The position numbers were made by a program, and so were the translations under genes. Positions 1 to 8,071 of a stretch of 64,000 nucleotides of DNA are shown one piece after another. Origin of the DNA: Spirosoma montaniterrae (lineage in GTDB: Bacteria > Bacteroidota > Bacteroidia > Cytophagales > Spirosomataceae); NCBI RefSeq assembly GCF_001988955.1, contig NZ_CP014263.1:3070001-3134000 (forward strand), written 5' to 3'. Positions within the stretch are counted from its first letter, which is position 1. Every line of letters begins with the position of its first letter. The notes under the pieces are model-generated. The model was not told the DNA's origin. It saw nothing but the letters and a program-made list of their open reading frames with translations, and searched no databases.

Positions 1-519
1 GTAGCCCTGTAAAAGCTGGTACGAAAATTCGGTGAATGAAATTCCGGTCTCGAGCCGTTTCTTCACGGAATCTTTCGCCATCATATAATTGACAGTGATA
101 TGTTTGCCCGCTTCGCGCAGGAAACCAAGAAACGAAATTTCCCTGAACCAGTCGTAATTATTGACCATTTCGGCAGAATTGGGCCCGCAGTCGAAATCCA
201 GAAACTTTTCTAACTGCCGACGAATACCATCCTGATTTCGACGTAGGGTATCTTCCGACAAAAATTCGCGCTCGGCGGCCTTGCCCGACGGGTCGCCAAT
301 CATGCCGGTAGCTCCGCCCACGAGCGCGAATGGTTTGTGACCGGCGCGTTGCAGATGCACCAGGAGCATAATGGTAGCAAGATTACCAATGTGCAGCGAC
401 GCGGCTGTTGGGTCGAAACCAATATAACCAGCCGTCATTTCTCTGCTTAACTGTTCTTCAGTACCAGGGGTCATGTCGTGGAGCATACCACGCCAGCGGA
501 GTTCGTCAATAAAATTCAT
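1..519 (-). CDS. tyrS: Tyrosyl-tRNA synthetase, N-terminal part
   Basis: Charges tRNA-Tyr with tyrosine in the cytoplasm. Reading leftward from the ATG at 517-519, 173 codons are open and run off the window. The N-terminus begins [13 protein letters not shown] and carries the class I signature as [12 protein letters not shown], followed by [13 protein letters not shown], which is typical of TyrS rather than TrpS. The KMSKS-like loop and the anticodon/S4-like domains lie outside the window. It is downstream of queA on the same strand, separated by a 70-bp spacer that contains a strong hairpin (532-613). Identification is firm; completeness cannot be judged. Confidence 0.93.
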   Translation of the reverse strand, partial: MNFIDELRWRGMLHDMTPGTEEQLSREMTAGYIGFDPTAASLHIGNLATIMLLVHLQRAGHKPFALVGGATGMIGDPSGKAAEREFLSEDTLRRNQDGIRRQLEKFLDFDCGPNSAEMVNNYDWFREISFLGFLREAGKHITVNYMMAKDSVKKRLETGISFTEFSYQLLQGY

Positions 520-531
520 AGTAAAAGAGTG

Positions 532-613
532 AAAGAGTGAAAGAGCGAAAGAGTAAAAGGGTGCAGAACTGACAACAGAACCGCCCTTTCACTCTTTCGC
601 TCTTTCACTCTTT
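532..613. repeat. Inverted repeat of GTGAAAGA-type heptads between queA and tyrS
   Basis: Arms at 532-561 and 584-613 are 30 bp each with one mismatch and a 22-bp loop. Each arm is built from short GAAAGAG(T/C) iterations. The right arm encodes the last residues of QueA and its stop codon. It could act as a transcriptional or mRNA-stability hairpin between two co-oriented genes; there is no clear T-run. A second element of the same design occurs at 42666-42774. Confidence 0.8.
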
Positions 614-1824
614 GGAATTAAGAGCGATGAATCGCCGTAGCTTAGAAAACGGTAATTTGTGCGTAGAGCCTCATCGTAAACGGCACGCCAGTTGTTGCCA
701 ATCAATGCGCTGATCAGTAGAATCAGGGTTGAGCCGGGCTGGTGGAAATTTGTGATGATGCCTTTACAAAGTTTCATTGCATAACCCGGCGTAATATAAA
801 TACCCGTATGCGCTATGATGGTCTCCTGTCGGGTGTTTATCAAGTGCTGCAACACGGCCTGCACCGCTTCTTCGGGCGTTGGCTGATACTCGGCAGGAAG
901 CCAGTAGGCGTATTCCTGATCGAGCAGAAACGGGTTAGCCTCGTCGCGCAGAAGTTTTACCCCCATCCAGTACAAACTCTCCAATGCCCGCATCGAGGTT
1001 GTGCCAATCGGGATAATGCGCCCCAGATTAGCTACTATGTTTCGCACGTTCTGCTGCGAATACACCACTTGCTCCGTGTGCATCAGATGCTGCCGAACGT
1101 CGTCGGTTTTGATGGGCTGGAATGTTCCTGCCCCAACGTGCAGCGTGAGATAGTCGTGACCGATGCCCCGGCGATTCAGATTATCAAAAACAGCTTCGGT
1201 AAAATGCAGCCCGGCAGTGGGCGCGGCTACGGCTCCTTCCTTTTCCGAATAAACGGTCTGGTAGGTGTCGCGGTCGGCGTCGATGGGGTCGCGTTTCAGG
1301 TATGGCGGTAATGGAATCTCGCCCGCGTACTGAATCAGTTGCGCGAATGTCAGGTTGGTGGGTTGCCAGCTTAGCCGCACCACCGACTGTTCGGAATCGT
1401 GCCAGGCTACGGTCAACACAACGTCGCCGGTTGGCGTCGGGATAACGGTTTCGAGGGTTTCGTCGGGCTTCCAGCGTTTACGGTTGCCGATCATACCCTG
1501 CCATATGGCCGAGCCGGTAGCCTCCATTGCCTGCGTAATGGGCTGTTCTGCCGGAAATGGGTTCAGCAAAAACAGTTCGATAATGGCTCCGGTTGCCCGC
1601 GTAAAGTGCAGCCGCGCCGGAATCACTTTCGTGTTATTAAAGAACAGAAAGCTATCGGACGGTAGTTGGTCGGGCAGATCATAAAAATGCGCGTGGCTGA
1701 TTTCTCCGGCGCGATAGACGAGCAGTTTCGACGCGTCGCGCCGGGTGAGTGGGAAACGGGCGATTCGGTCATCGGGCAGGTCGTATTGAAACTGCTGCAA
1801 CGACAAAATTTGCGTGTCAGTCAT
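589..1824 (-). CDS. queA: S-adenosylmethionine:tRNA ribosyltransferase-isomerase
   Basis: Transfers and isomerises the ribose of SAM onto 7-aminomethyl-7-deazaguanine in tRNA, giving epoxyqueuosine. The 411-residue protein starts MTDTQILSLQQFQYDLP and contains family hallmarks: FFNNTKVIPARL near residue 65, YQTVYSEKEGAVAAPTAGLH around residue 190-210 and GTTSMRALE near 275. This start gives an 8-bp overlap with the stop of the upstream gene, consistent with an operon. The last residues (KSERAKE) are encoded by one arm of the hairpin at 532-613, so the natural C-terminus appears to have been extended or replaced by repeat DNA. Confidence 0.95.
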   Translation of the reverse strand: MTDTQILSLQQFQYDLPDDRIARFPLTRRDASKLLVYRAGEISHAHFYDLPDQLPSDSFLFFNNTKVIPARLHFTRATGAIIELFLLNPFPAEQPITQAMEATGSAIWQGMIGNRKRWKPDETLETVIPTPTGDVVLTVAWHDSEQSVVRLSWQPTNLTFAQLIQYAGEIPLPPYLKRDPIDADRDTYQTVYSEKEGAVAAPTAGLHFTEAVFDNLNRRGIGHDYLTLHVGAGTFQPIKTDDVRQHLMHTEQVVYSQQNVRNIVANLGRIIPIGTTSMRALESLYWMGVKLLRDEANPFLLDQEYAYWLPAEYQPTPEEAVQAVLQHLINTRQETIIAHTGIYITPGYAMKLCKGIITNFHQPGSTLILLISALIGNNWRAVYDEALRTNYRFLSYGDSSLLIPKSERAKE

Positions 1825-2326
1825 CGGCAGTTGGTTTTACGAACAAACGAATCGGCAGTGCAACCAGCACTGTCACCAGAATGACCGTGCTAAGGGGCAG
1901 CAGCCAGGCATAATCCATTGCCATCTGACTGCGGTCGGAGCGGTTCAGAAACGAAAGCACCATCAGGCCCAATGCGAGAATGGTGTTCACGGCGGCCATC
2001 AGAGCTGTAAACCAGTTGGTTACGTTCTCGTTCAGTTGGTCGCGGTGGTGTATCCAAACAGCCTGATTCGGCACCGGCACCTGCGCTGATGGCAACCGAA
2101 CGAACAGCCGCGATACTAAGTTGACGAGTGTGTTATTCAACAGGAAAATACCAATTGCGAGGTAGAACAACACTTCGCGGTCAATGTATTGAATGGCATA
2201 GCCGATGCTGTCGAACCGAACGGCTACTTCATTCGGATACGATATATAGCTGTTGAAGAGCGAAAATAGAAATCCGAAAATGGACAGTACGCGCCACGTT
2301 CGGACAAAAAATGTACCGACTTTCAT
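1817..2326 (-). CDS. Four-helix membrane protein of unknown function
   Basis: A 169-residue protein with about four hydrophobic segments (roughly residues 10-28, 50-68, 103-122 and 136-158) joined by short polar loops. Its general look (short length, TM pairs, VRFDSIGYA-type motif after helix 1) recalls DUF1648-type small membrane proteins, but I cannot assign a family securely. It overlaps queA by 8 bp and is probably the first gene of a queA-tyrS transcript, fed by the -7 element at 2394-2401. No enzymatic residues are evident. Confidence 0.75.
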   Translation of the reverse strand: MKVGTFFVRTWRVLSIFGFLFSLFNSYISYPNEVAVRFDSIGYAIQYIDREVLFYLAIGIFLLNNTLVNLVSRLFVRLPSAQVPVPNQAVWIHHRDQLNENVTNWFTALMAAVNTILALGLMVLSFLNRSDRSQMAMDYAWLLPLSTVILVTVLVALPIRLFVKPTADD

Positions 2327-2393
2327 TGTTGAATTGGTGAATGATTGACTGATTGAATGGTTCTGGCATTCATCACTCTACGAAATCAGGCCG

Positions 2394-2401
2394 CAAAGGT
2401 A
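2394..2401 (-). promoter_or_regulatory. Bacteroidota -7 element TACCTTTG
   Basis: On the minus strand the bases read TACCTTTG, matching the TANNTTTG element of the Bacteroidota housekeeping sigma factor, about 68 bp upstream of the 2326 start. A clear -33 TTTG is not visible at the expected 19-21 bp, so only half of the promoter is supported. Confidence 0.4.
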
Positions 2402-2485
2402 CGGCTGATTCGGTTGTGTTAGGTAGTTTAGCCGTTTGTTTAGGAAAATGGTTTCGTCTTCGTCAGAACGACATAAAATACTACG

Positions 2486-3037
2486 ATGAAAATATACACG
2501 AAAACGGGTGATAAGGGCCAAACCGCCCTCATTGGCGGACGCCGGGTGAGTAAAGCTGATTTGCGAATCGATAGCTACGGCACAGTCGATGAGCTAAATT
2601 CCTGGATTGGTCTGGTACGCGATCAGGCCGTAAATAGCAACCGCCGGGATTTGCTGAAGGAAATACAGGATCGGCTTTTTACGGTTGGGGCTGAGCTGGC
2701 TACCGACCCTGGAAAAGCACCTAAACAGAAAATGCCCGCCATTGTGTCCAACGATGTGAAACTGCTGGAAAATGCGATGGATACGATGGATGCCGAATTA
2801 CCCGAACTGCGGGCGTTTGTGCTGCCGGGTGGTCATGAAGCCGTATCATACTGCCACCTCGCCCGCACCGTTTGCCGACGTGCCGAACGGCTGGTAATTA
2901 CCCTGAACGAATCGTCGCCGGTCGATGAACTCGTATTGCAGTACCTCAACCGGCTATCAGATTATCTGTTTGTGTTAAGCCGTAAAATGGCACAGGAATT
3001 GAACGCTGAGGAAGTAGCCTGGCAACCGCGTTTGTAA
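2486..3037 (+). CDS. Cob(I)alamin adenosyltransferase, PduO type
   Basis: Transfers the adenosyl group of ATP to cob(I)alamin/cobyrinate to make coenzyme B12. The 183-residue protein begins MKIYTKTGDKGQTALIGG, the PduO-type ATP-binding N-terminus, followed by RIDSYGTVDELNSWIG, ARTVCRRAERLV (residues ~128-139) and YLNRLSDYLFVLSR near the C-terminus. These are the conserved helices of the trimeric ATR fold, and the length is normal. It stands alone between divergent queA and co-oriented ilvE, with no cobalamin riboswitch recognised upstream. Confidence 0.93.
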   Translation: MKIYTKTGDKGQTALIGGRRVSKADLRIDSYGTVDELNSWIGLVRDQAVNSNRRDLLKEIQDRLFTVGAELATDPGKAPKQKMPAIVSNDVKLLENAMDTMDAELPELRAFVLPGGHEAVSYCHLARTVCRRAERLVITLNESSPVDELVLQYLNRLSDYLFVLSRKMAQELNAEEVAWQPRL

Positions 3038-3078
3038 AAAACTTGTCTTGACAACTATCTTTACTCAATTGAAATCCT

Positions 3079-3086
3079 TAGCTTTG
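3079..3086 (+). promoter_or_regulatory. Possible -7 element TAGCTTTG upstream of ilvE
   Basis: TAGCTTTG matches TANNTTTG and lies 48 bp upstream of the ilvE ATG. No good TTTG is seen 19-21 bp upstream, so the call rests on one half-site and position. Confidence 0.35.
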
Positions 3087-3133
3087 CCACAGCGCGTACA
3101 ACACCATATAACGCATTAACCAATAGCCTGATT

Positions 3134-4203
3134 ATGACTACGGACGTCTTGCAAATTGAACTGCGGAGAGCCGAATATTCCCGCATTCACGAGGTCGATT
3201 TCAACCATCTGCCTTTCGGAAAACACTTCTCAGACCATATGTTCGTGGCTGATTTCATAGACGGTCAGTGGCAGAATCAGATGGTTGTGCCGTTCGACAA
3301 TTTTACGATCAGCCCGGCCCTATCGTCGCTGCATTATGGGCAGGCGATTTTTGAGGGCATGAAAGCCTACAAAAACGAAGCAGGCGAAGTGCTGTTGTTC
3401 CGGCCTTTCGCCAACTTCGAGCGTATGAACGAGTCGGCCCGGCGGATGTGCATGGCAACGCTGACCGAAGATGTGTTTATGGGTGGGCTGGAGAGCCTGC
3501 TCCGTATCGATGCCGATTGGGTGCCTACCACGCCCGACAGTTCGCTGTACATTCGTCCGTATATGTTTGCTACGGATACGTTTCTGGGCGTAGCTCCGTC
3601 AAAAACGTATCGGTTCTGCATTTTCACCTGTCCGGTGGGCAAATACTACGCTACCCCACCGAAACTGAAAGTTGAAACCGAATATATTCGGTCGGCTCCG
3701 GGGGGTGTTGGCTATGCCAAGTGCGCCGGTAACTACGCCGGTTCGATGTACCCAACGATGCTGGCGCAGCAACAGGGCTACGACCAACTGATCTGGACCG
3801 ACGCCCGCGAGCACAAATACATCGAAGAATCGGGTACGATGAACATTATGTTCGTAATCGACGGTAAGCTGATTACCCCGCCACGTCTGACTCGATTCTG
3901 AAAGGCGTAACGCGCGATAGCATTCTGCAAATTGCCCGCTCGTGGGGCATAACCGTAGAAGAGCGGCCCGTGTCGATTGACGAAGTTATCAACGGCATCG
4001 AATCGGGTCGGCTGACCGAAGCGTTTGGCGCAGGTACGGCGGTGGTGGTATCGCCTTATTCATTGATTGGCTACAACGGTCACGATTATATGCTACCCGA
4101 ACACGCCGACGACAGTTCTTTCTCGACCCGCGTTAAAAATTACCTGACTGACCTTCGCACGGGCAAAATTGCCGACGAATTCGGCTGGATGCATACGGTA
4201 TAG
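3134..4203 (+). pseudogene. ilvE: Branched-chain amino acid aminotransferase with a one-base frameshift
   Basis: PLP-dependent aminotransferase for leucine, isoleucine and valine. Residues 1-250 read from 3134 in one frame and contain FEGMKAYKN, RPFANFERMN and the PLP-lysine region GYAKCAGNYAGSM. That frame reaches a TGA at 3899-3901 right after ITPPRLTRF. The remainder (SDSILKGVTRDSILQIARSW... to 4203) continues in the -1 frame, as if one base were missing near 3881-3886 in the run accccgccacg. With one base restored the protein would be 356 residues, the normal length for the family. Both halves look under purifying constraint, so a sequencing or assembly error is at least as likely as a true pseudogene. 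Confidence 0.88.
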
Positions 4204-4223
4204 CATCTTTTTTTAGGAATCTG

Positions 4224-4260
4224 AAACGCCCGGTAACACATGATATTGGGCGTTTTATTT
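4224..4260 (+). terminator. Intrinsic terminator after ilvE
   Basis: AAACGCCC (4224-4231) pairs with GGGCGTTT (4248-4255) around a 16-nt loop and is followed by TATTTATATTT. It sits 20 bp after the ilvE stop and before the antitoxin gene. Confidence 0.6.
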
Positions 4261-4291
4261 ATATTTATATCCGCAATTTCAGACAAATACT

Positions 4292-4492
4292 ATGACGCGT
4301 ACTGAGTTCATCAACACATTTAACTCGTTTCCGGCTCGCGACCGGCTACTGATTGCCAAGCAGATCCAAACGGAAATGGCAGATCAGCTATTTGAGGAAC
4401 TTGATAGCGAGCTACCTGACGAAACCATAAGTATGGCTGATATCATGAAAGAGGTAAAAGCGTATCGGAATGCCCGTAAAAAGAAAGATTAA
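4292..4492 (+). CDS. Antitoxin-like small protein of a PIN module
   Basis: A 66-residue, predominantly helical and acidic-middle protein (FEELDSELPDETISMADI) ending in the basic tail AYRNARKKKD. Size, position and a 23-bp overlap with the following PIN-domain gene argue for the antitoxin of a type II pair; the sequence itself matches no antitoxin fold I can name. N-terminal residues TRTEFINTFNSFPARDRLLI may form the DNA-binding or dimer part. Confidence 0.65.
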   Translation: MTRTEFINTFNSFPARDRLLIAKQIQTEMADQLFEELDSELPDETISMADIMKEVKAYRNARKKKD

Positions 4493-4901
4493 TGTAGTAT
4501 TGGATGCCAATTGGTTCGTGTCGGCGTGCATAAGCCGCAACTCACGGCGAACGGTATACTATAAAATTCTGCGTAATGATCGATTACGGGCGTATTATTC
4601 ATCAGAACTCGTAGAAGAGTTTCGGGGAGTTATCAGTCGGCGTAAGTTCGCTAAAAAAATTACGATGGCGCAAGTCAACCGCTTCCAATCATTGGCTCAG
4701 CTTTTCATGAGACACATTGATGGATTACCTGTAACGGGTGTGGTTCGTGACAAGAACGATGACTATTTATTAGGGGTATGTAAGGCTTGTCATGCTGATT
4801 TTTTAATAACAGGCGATGATGACCTGTTAATAGTGGGTACGTTTGAGCAAACAACTATTCTGAGCATGGGGCAATTCCTGCAAATTCTACCCCTGTTGTA
4901 A
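4470..4901 (+). CDS. PIN-domain toxin (putative ribonuclease)
   Basis: A 143-residue PIN protein of the group annotated as 'putative toxin component, PIN family'. Acidic metal-ligand positions are visible: VVLDANWFVSA (D near residue 12), SSELVEEFRGV (E near 50), RDKNDDYLLGV (D near 98) and LITGDDDLL (D near 116). It is expected to cleave RNA when freed from its partner. The start overlaps the antitoxin gene in another frame. The 3' end is 6 bp from the convergent lipoprotein gene. Confidence 0.8.
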   Translation: MPVKRKINVVLDANWFVSACISRNSRRTVYYKILRNDRLRAYYSSELVEEFRGVISRRKFAKKITMAQVNRFQSLAQLFMRHIDGLPVTGVVRDKNDDYLLGVCKACHADFLITGDDDLLIVGTFEQTTILSMGQFLQILPLL

Positions 4902-4907
4902 GCTAAA

Positions 4908-5474
4908 TCATCTCCCTCGAAATTCACCACCTACAATACTGATCTTCAAGCCGTAATCTTTTCCCTTCGACACGTCGCGCAGCGTAACAGTTTTGCCGGA
5001 GGCCGACCACGACAGGCCACCGTTGGCGGGTTTAGGCATTCCGTAGCGGCTTGTGAAATAGGCCCGCAAATCGGTTTGGTGAGCCTCTGCCGACTGTTTC
5101 GTATTCAGATACAGGTCGGCGTCGATAGCCGAAACGTTTTGATTGGTCTGATAATATAGCACGTCTGCCGATTCGAGGTTGCTGAACTCCACCGTGTAGC
5201 CTGCGTGTTCGGCATCGCTCTCGAAGGGTTCGCCTTTTTCTTTGCCTTTCACGGTTGAAAACGCATCGCCAAGGCTGATGCCGCGCCAGTCGCTGTCAGT
5301 GGTCAGGCCGAGGTTCGTGAGCCGGTCCGTGAGCTGAACAGCGGTTGGGGGTGCATCGGTGCTGCCGATGCGGGTCGAATCAACGGCGGTGGCGTCGGTG
5401 GTTGTTCGGGTCTGGCAGGCTTGCAGCATATAGCAACACAGACTGGCAAAAAATAGAATACGTACAGAAGACAT
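4908..5474 (-). CDS. Hypothetical lipoprotein
   Basis: From the ATG at 5472-5474 the protein begins MSSVRILFFASLCCYMLQAC, a lipoprotein signal with LQAC as lipobox; an ATG eight codons upstream (5498) would put charged residues in an odd place and is less likely. The mature part has a Thr/Asp-rich linker (DATAVDSTRIGSTDAPPT) followed by ~130 residues with no family I recognise. It contains the motif DWRGISLGDAFSTVKG, which resembles the N-terminal repeat motif of periplasmic proteins that respond to 'greater than threshold' signals, but this is weak. Confidence 0.7.
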   Translation of the reverse strand: MSSVRILFFASLCCYMLQACQTRTTTDATAVDSTRIGSTDAPPTAVQLTDRLTNLGLTTDSDWRGISLGDAFSTVKGKEKGEPFESDAEHAGYTVEFSNLESADVLYYQTNQNVSAIDADLYLNTKQSAEAHQTDLRAYFTSRYGMPKPANGGLSWSASGKTVTLRDVSKGKDYGLKISIVGGEFRGR

Positions 5475-5553
5475 ATACAAGAGAAATAGGTTGGGCAAAT
5501 ATCCTGCGGAGACGCGCTATTTCAAACAGCTTTGCGCAATTGTCGGTGGTATT

Positions 5554-5577
5554 TAATCAAGTAAAATAGCTTGATTA
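5554..5577. promoter_or_regulatory. Inverted repeat, possible operator of the hexuronate genes
   Basis: TAATCAAG (5554-5561) and CTTGATTA (5570-5577) are perfect 8-bp arms separated by 8 bp. The site ends 39 bp upstream of the permease start. Length and spacing suit a dimeric repressor such as a GntR- or LacI-type regulator. No regulator gene is adjacent. Confidence 0.5.
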
Positions 5578-5616
5578 CGCGCTTTTCAGAAACCAAGACT
5601 CTTTTCGATTCTGCCG

Positions 5617-6951
5617 ATGCCTACTACAACCGGTCGCTTTCGCTGGCGAATTGTTGCGCTGCTTTTTCTGGCGACGACCATTAATTATATCGACCGGCAG
5701 GTGCTGTCTTTTACGATGACCGACGACATTTTCCGCAAGGAGATGCTCGATATTGCGCCCAATGCGCCACTGACCAAAGAAGCTATCGACCGATTCAAAA
5801 TTTTGTACGGCGACGTAAACGCGGCTTTCAATTTCGCCTATGCCATTGGTTTTCTGTTTGTTGGCTGGCTGATCGACCGTATTGGTACGCGCCGGGGGTT
5901 TGCGCTGGGCATCCTGGTCTGGAGTACGGCAGCCGTACTAAGTACGTTTGTGCAGAATATGGCCGGGTTGCGCTGGGTGCGCATTCTGCTCGGTTTGGGC
6001 GAATCGGCCAACTTTCCGTCGTCGGTGAAAACGGTAGCCGAGTGGTTTCCACGTCGGGAGCGGTCGTTTGCCAATGGGTTATTCAACGCAGGTACTAACG
6101 TCGGCATTATTCTAACCGCCTTACTTGTGCCGGTTCTGATTCTCCAGTTTGGCTGGCGCAGTTCATTTTTCGTTACGGGTCTGCTCGGTTTTGGTCTGTT
6201 GGTGGTCTGGTGGTTTACGTATAGCAAACCCGAACGCAGCCGCCAACTGTCGGCCAACGAATTGGCGTATATCCGTAGCGACACCGACTCAACACCCCCT
6301 GTTAAAGTTTCGTGGGGGCGGCTGCTGGGCTATAAACAGACGTGGGCCTTTGCCATTGGCAAGTTCATGGCCGACCCGATCTGGTGGTTTTACATGTCGT
6401 GGCTTCCCGATTTTTTCAACTCTAACGACGCCCTCGACCAGAAACTCGACCTGAAAAGTTTTGGCATCCCATTCCTGATTATCTACGTCGTATCTGACGC
6501 GGGCAGCGTGTTTTTCGGCTGGTTCACCACCCAGCTAATGAACCGGGGCTGGTCGGCCAACCGGGCACGAAAAACAACCATGCTCATTTGTGCTCTGTGT
6601 ATAGTACCCATTTTTTTTGCTGCTCAAACCAGTAGCCTGACCGTTGCTATTGGCCTGATTGCGCTGGCTACGGCGGCCCATCAGGGCTGGTCGGCCAACA
6701 TGTACACGTTTGCATCTGATTTGTTTCCGCGCACGGTTGTAGCGTCGGTAACGGGTATTGGTGGTATGTTTGGTGCCATTGGCGGCATACTTCTGTCGCT
6801 GCTGGCGGGTCGAATCATCACTGCATTTGGTTATGAGCCTATGTTTATTATTGCCAGTTGCACCTACCTGGTAGCTTTGCTGCTCATTCACTGGGTTTTG
6901 CCCAAAATGGAGCCGGTAAAAGCCGAAGAATTAATGCACGAATTAGTTTAA
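5617..6951 (+). CDS. MFS hexuronate transporter (ACS family, ExuT-like)
   Basis: Proton-coupled inner-membrane importer, probably of galacturonate/glucuronate. The 444-residue protein has twelve hydrophobic segments and the anion:cation symporter signature: LATTINYIDRQVLSF near the N-terminus, FLFVGWLIDRIGTRRGF after helix 2, and LGLGESANFPSSVKTVAEW around residue 128-147. It is 9 bp upstream of the KDG kinase gene and heads a hexuronate cluster with kdgK and a tagaturonate reductase. The inverted repeat at 5554-5577 may control it. Substrate is inferred from neighbours. Confidence 0.88.
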   Translation: MPTTTGRFRWRIVALLFLATTINYIDRQVLSFTMTDDIFRKEMLDIAPNAPLTKEAIDRFKILYGDVNAAFNFAYAIGFLFVGWLIDRIGTRRGFALGILVWSTAAVLSTFVQNMAGLRWVRILLGLGESANFPSSVKTVAEWFPRRERSFANGLFNAGTNVGIILTALLVPVLILQFGWRSSFFVTGLLGFGLLVVWWFTYSKPERSRQLSANELAYIRSDTDSTPPVKVSWGRLLGYKQTWAFAIGKFMADPIWWFYMSWLPDFFNSNDALDQKLDLKSFGIPFLIIYVVSDAGSVFFGWFTTQLMNRGWSANRARKTTMLICALCIVPIFFAAQTSSLTVAIGLIALATAAHQGWSANMYTFASDLFPRTVVASVTGIGGMFGAIGGILLSLLAGRIITAFGYEPMFIIASCTYLVALLLIHWVLPKMEPVKAEELMHELV

Positions 6952-6960
6952 GTCCTGCTT

Positions 6961-7968
6961 ATGAGTATCGTAACATTTGGGGAGGTGATGATGCGGCTGA
7001 GTCCGCCGGGTGTTGAGCGATTCGCCCAAACCGACACACTGACCATGCATTTTGGCGGCACTGAGGCCAACGTAGCCGTTTCGCTCGCGCAGTTTGGCTT
7101 ATCGGCCACGCACGTCACGCGCTTTCCCGATCATGCGCTGGGGCGGGCTGCGTCGGGGTATCTACGTCGGTATGGCGTTCAAACCCAGCATGTTCGGCAC
7201 GGCGACGGGCGCATGGGCCTCTATTTCCTGGAAACCGGCGCCGGAAGCCGCGCAAGCCAGATTGTTTATGATCGCATCGACTCGGCCTTTGCCCGGATCA
7301 GGCCCGGCGAGGTCGATTGGGAACACATTTTGCAAGGCTCGCCGGGTGCGCCGGTACGCTGGTTTCACTGGACGGGCATTACCCCCGCCCTATCGCAGGG
7401 TGCTGCCGACTGCTTGCTGGATGGCATTCAGACCGCCAATCGGCTCGGCATTCCTGTTTCGGGCGATATTGTTTACCGCTCTAACCTCTGGCAATATGGC
7501 CGCACTCCCCAGGAAATTATGCCTGCCCTAACCGAAGGCTGCACGCTGATTCTGGGCGGAAAAGCACTGTTCTCGGAAATTTATGGCGTAGTAGGCAGCA
7601 CCTTTATCGAAGCAGGGCGGGCTATGATAGACCGTTTCCCACGTCTTCGCTACGTGACCGATACGAAACGAACATCGATCAGCGCGTCGCATAACCAACT
7701 GTCGGCCAAGCTATTCGATGGTGAGCAGGTCTACAAATCACGCGTCTATACTATGCAGCCCATCGTAGATCGGATTGGCACGGGCGATGCTTATATGGCC
7801 GGGCTGATCTACGGTTTGCTCGAATTCAACGACTCGCAACGGGCCGTTGAATTCGGCGCGGCAGCGTCGGCATTGAAACACACGATTCCGGGCGATGTGA
7901 ATCTGGCAACGGTGGCTGAGGTGGAAACACTGGCAAACGGCGACGAGTCAGGAAGGCTCAAGCGATAA
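6961..7968 (+). CDS. kdgK: 2-dehydro-3-deoxygluconokinase (PfkB family)
   Basis: Phosphorylates 2-keto-3-deoxygluconate to KDPG, the common end of glucuronate and galacturonate breakdown. The 335-residue protein has the PfkB N-terminal glycine region (FGGTEANVAVSLAQFG) and the C-terminal ATP/catalytic motif DRIGTGDAYMAGLIYGL with the general-base Asp in GTGDA. The KDG-kinase assignment, rather than fructokinase, rests on its start MSIVTFGEVMMRLSPPG and on flanking hexuronate genes. It follows the permease by 9 bp and is followed by a hairpin (8019-8049). Confidence 0.88.
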   Translation: MSIVTFGEVMMRLSPPGVERFAQTDTLTMHFGGTEANVAVSLAQFGLSATHVTRFPDHALGRAASGYLRRYGVQTQHVRHGDGRMGLYFLETGAGSRASQIVYDRIDSAFARIRPGEVDWEHILQGSPGAPVRWFHWTGITPALSQGAADCLLDGIQTANRLGIPVSGDIVYRSNLWQYGRTPQEIMPALTEGCTLILGGKALFSEIYGVVGSTFIEAGRAMIDRFPRLRYVTDTKRTSISASHNQLSAKLFDGEQVYKSRVYTMQPIVDRIGTGDAYMAGLIYGLLEFNDSQRAVEFGAAASALKHTIPGDVNLATVAEVETLANGDESGRLKR

Positions 7969-8018
7969 GCCAATTCCTAAAAAGCTGTTCGCATTCGCCC
8001 CATTGTTCGTAATATTGC

Positions 8019-8049
8019 TTCCGTTTCCCCGGCCTGCCCCGAAACGGAA
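8019..8049. promoter_or_regulatory. Hairpin between kdgK and the tagaturonate reductase gene
   Basis: TTCCGTTTC (8019-8027) and GAAACGGAA (8041-8049) form a perfect 9-bp stem with a 13-nt C-rich loop, ending 22 bp before the next ATG. There is no T-run, so it could be an operator or an mRNA processing or stability element rather than a terminator. Confidence 0.5.
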
Positions 8050-8071
8050 ATACCACTGACTATTAACTCCA

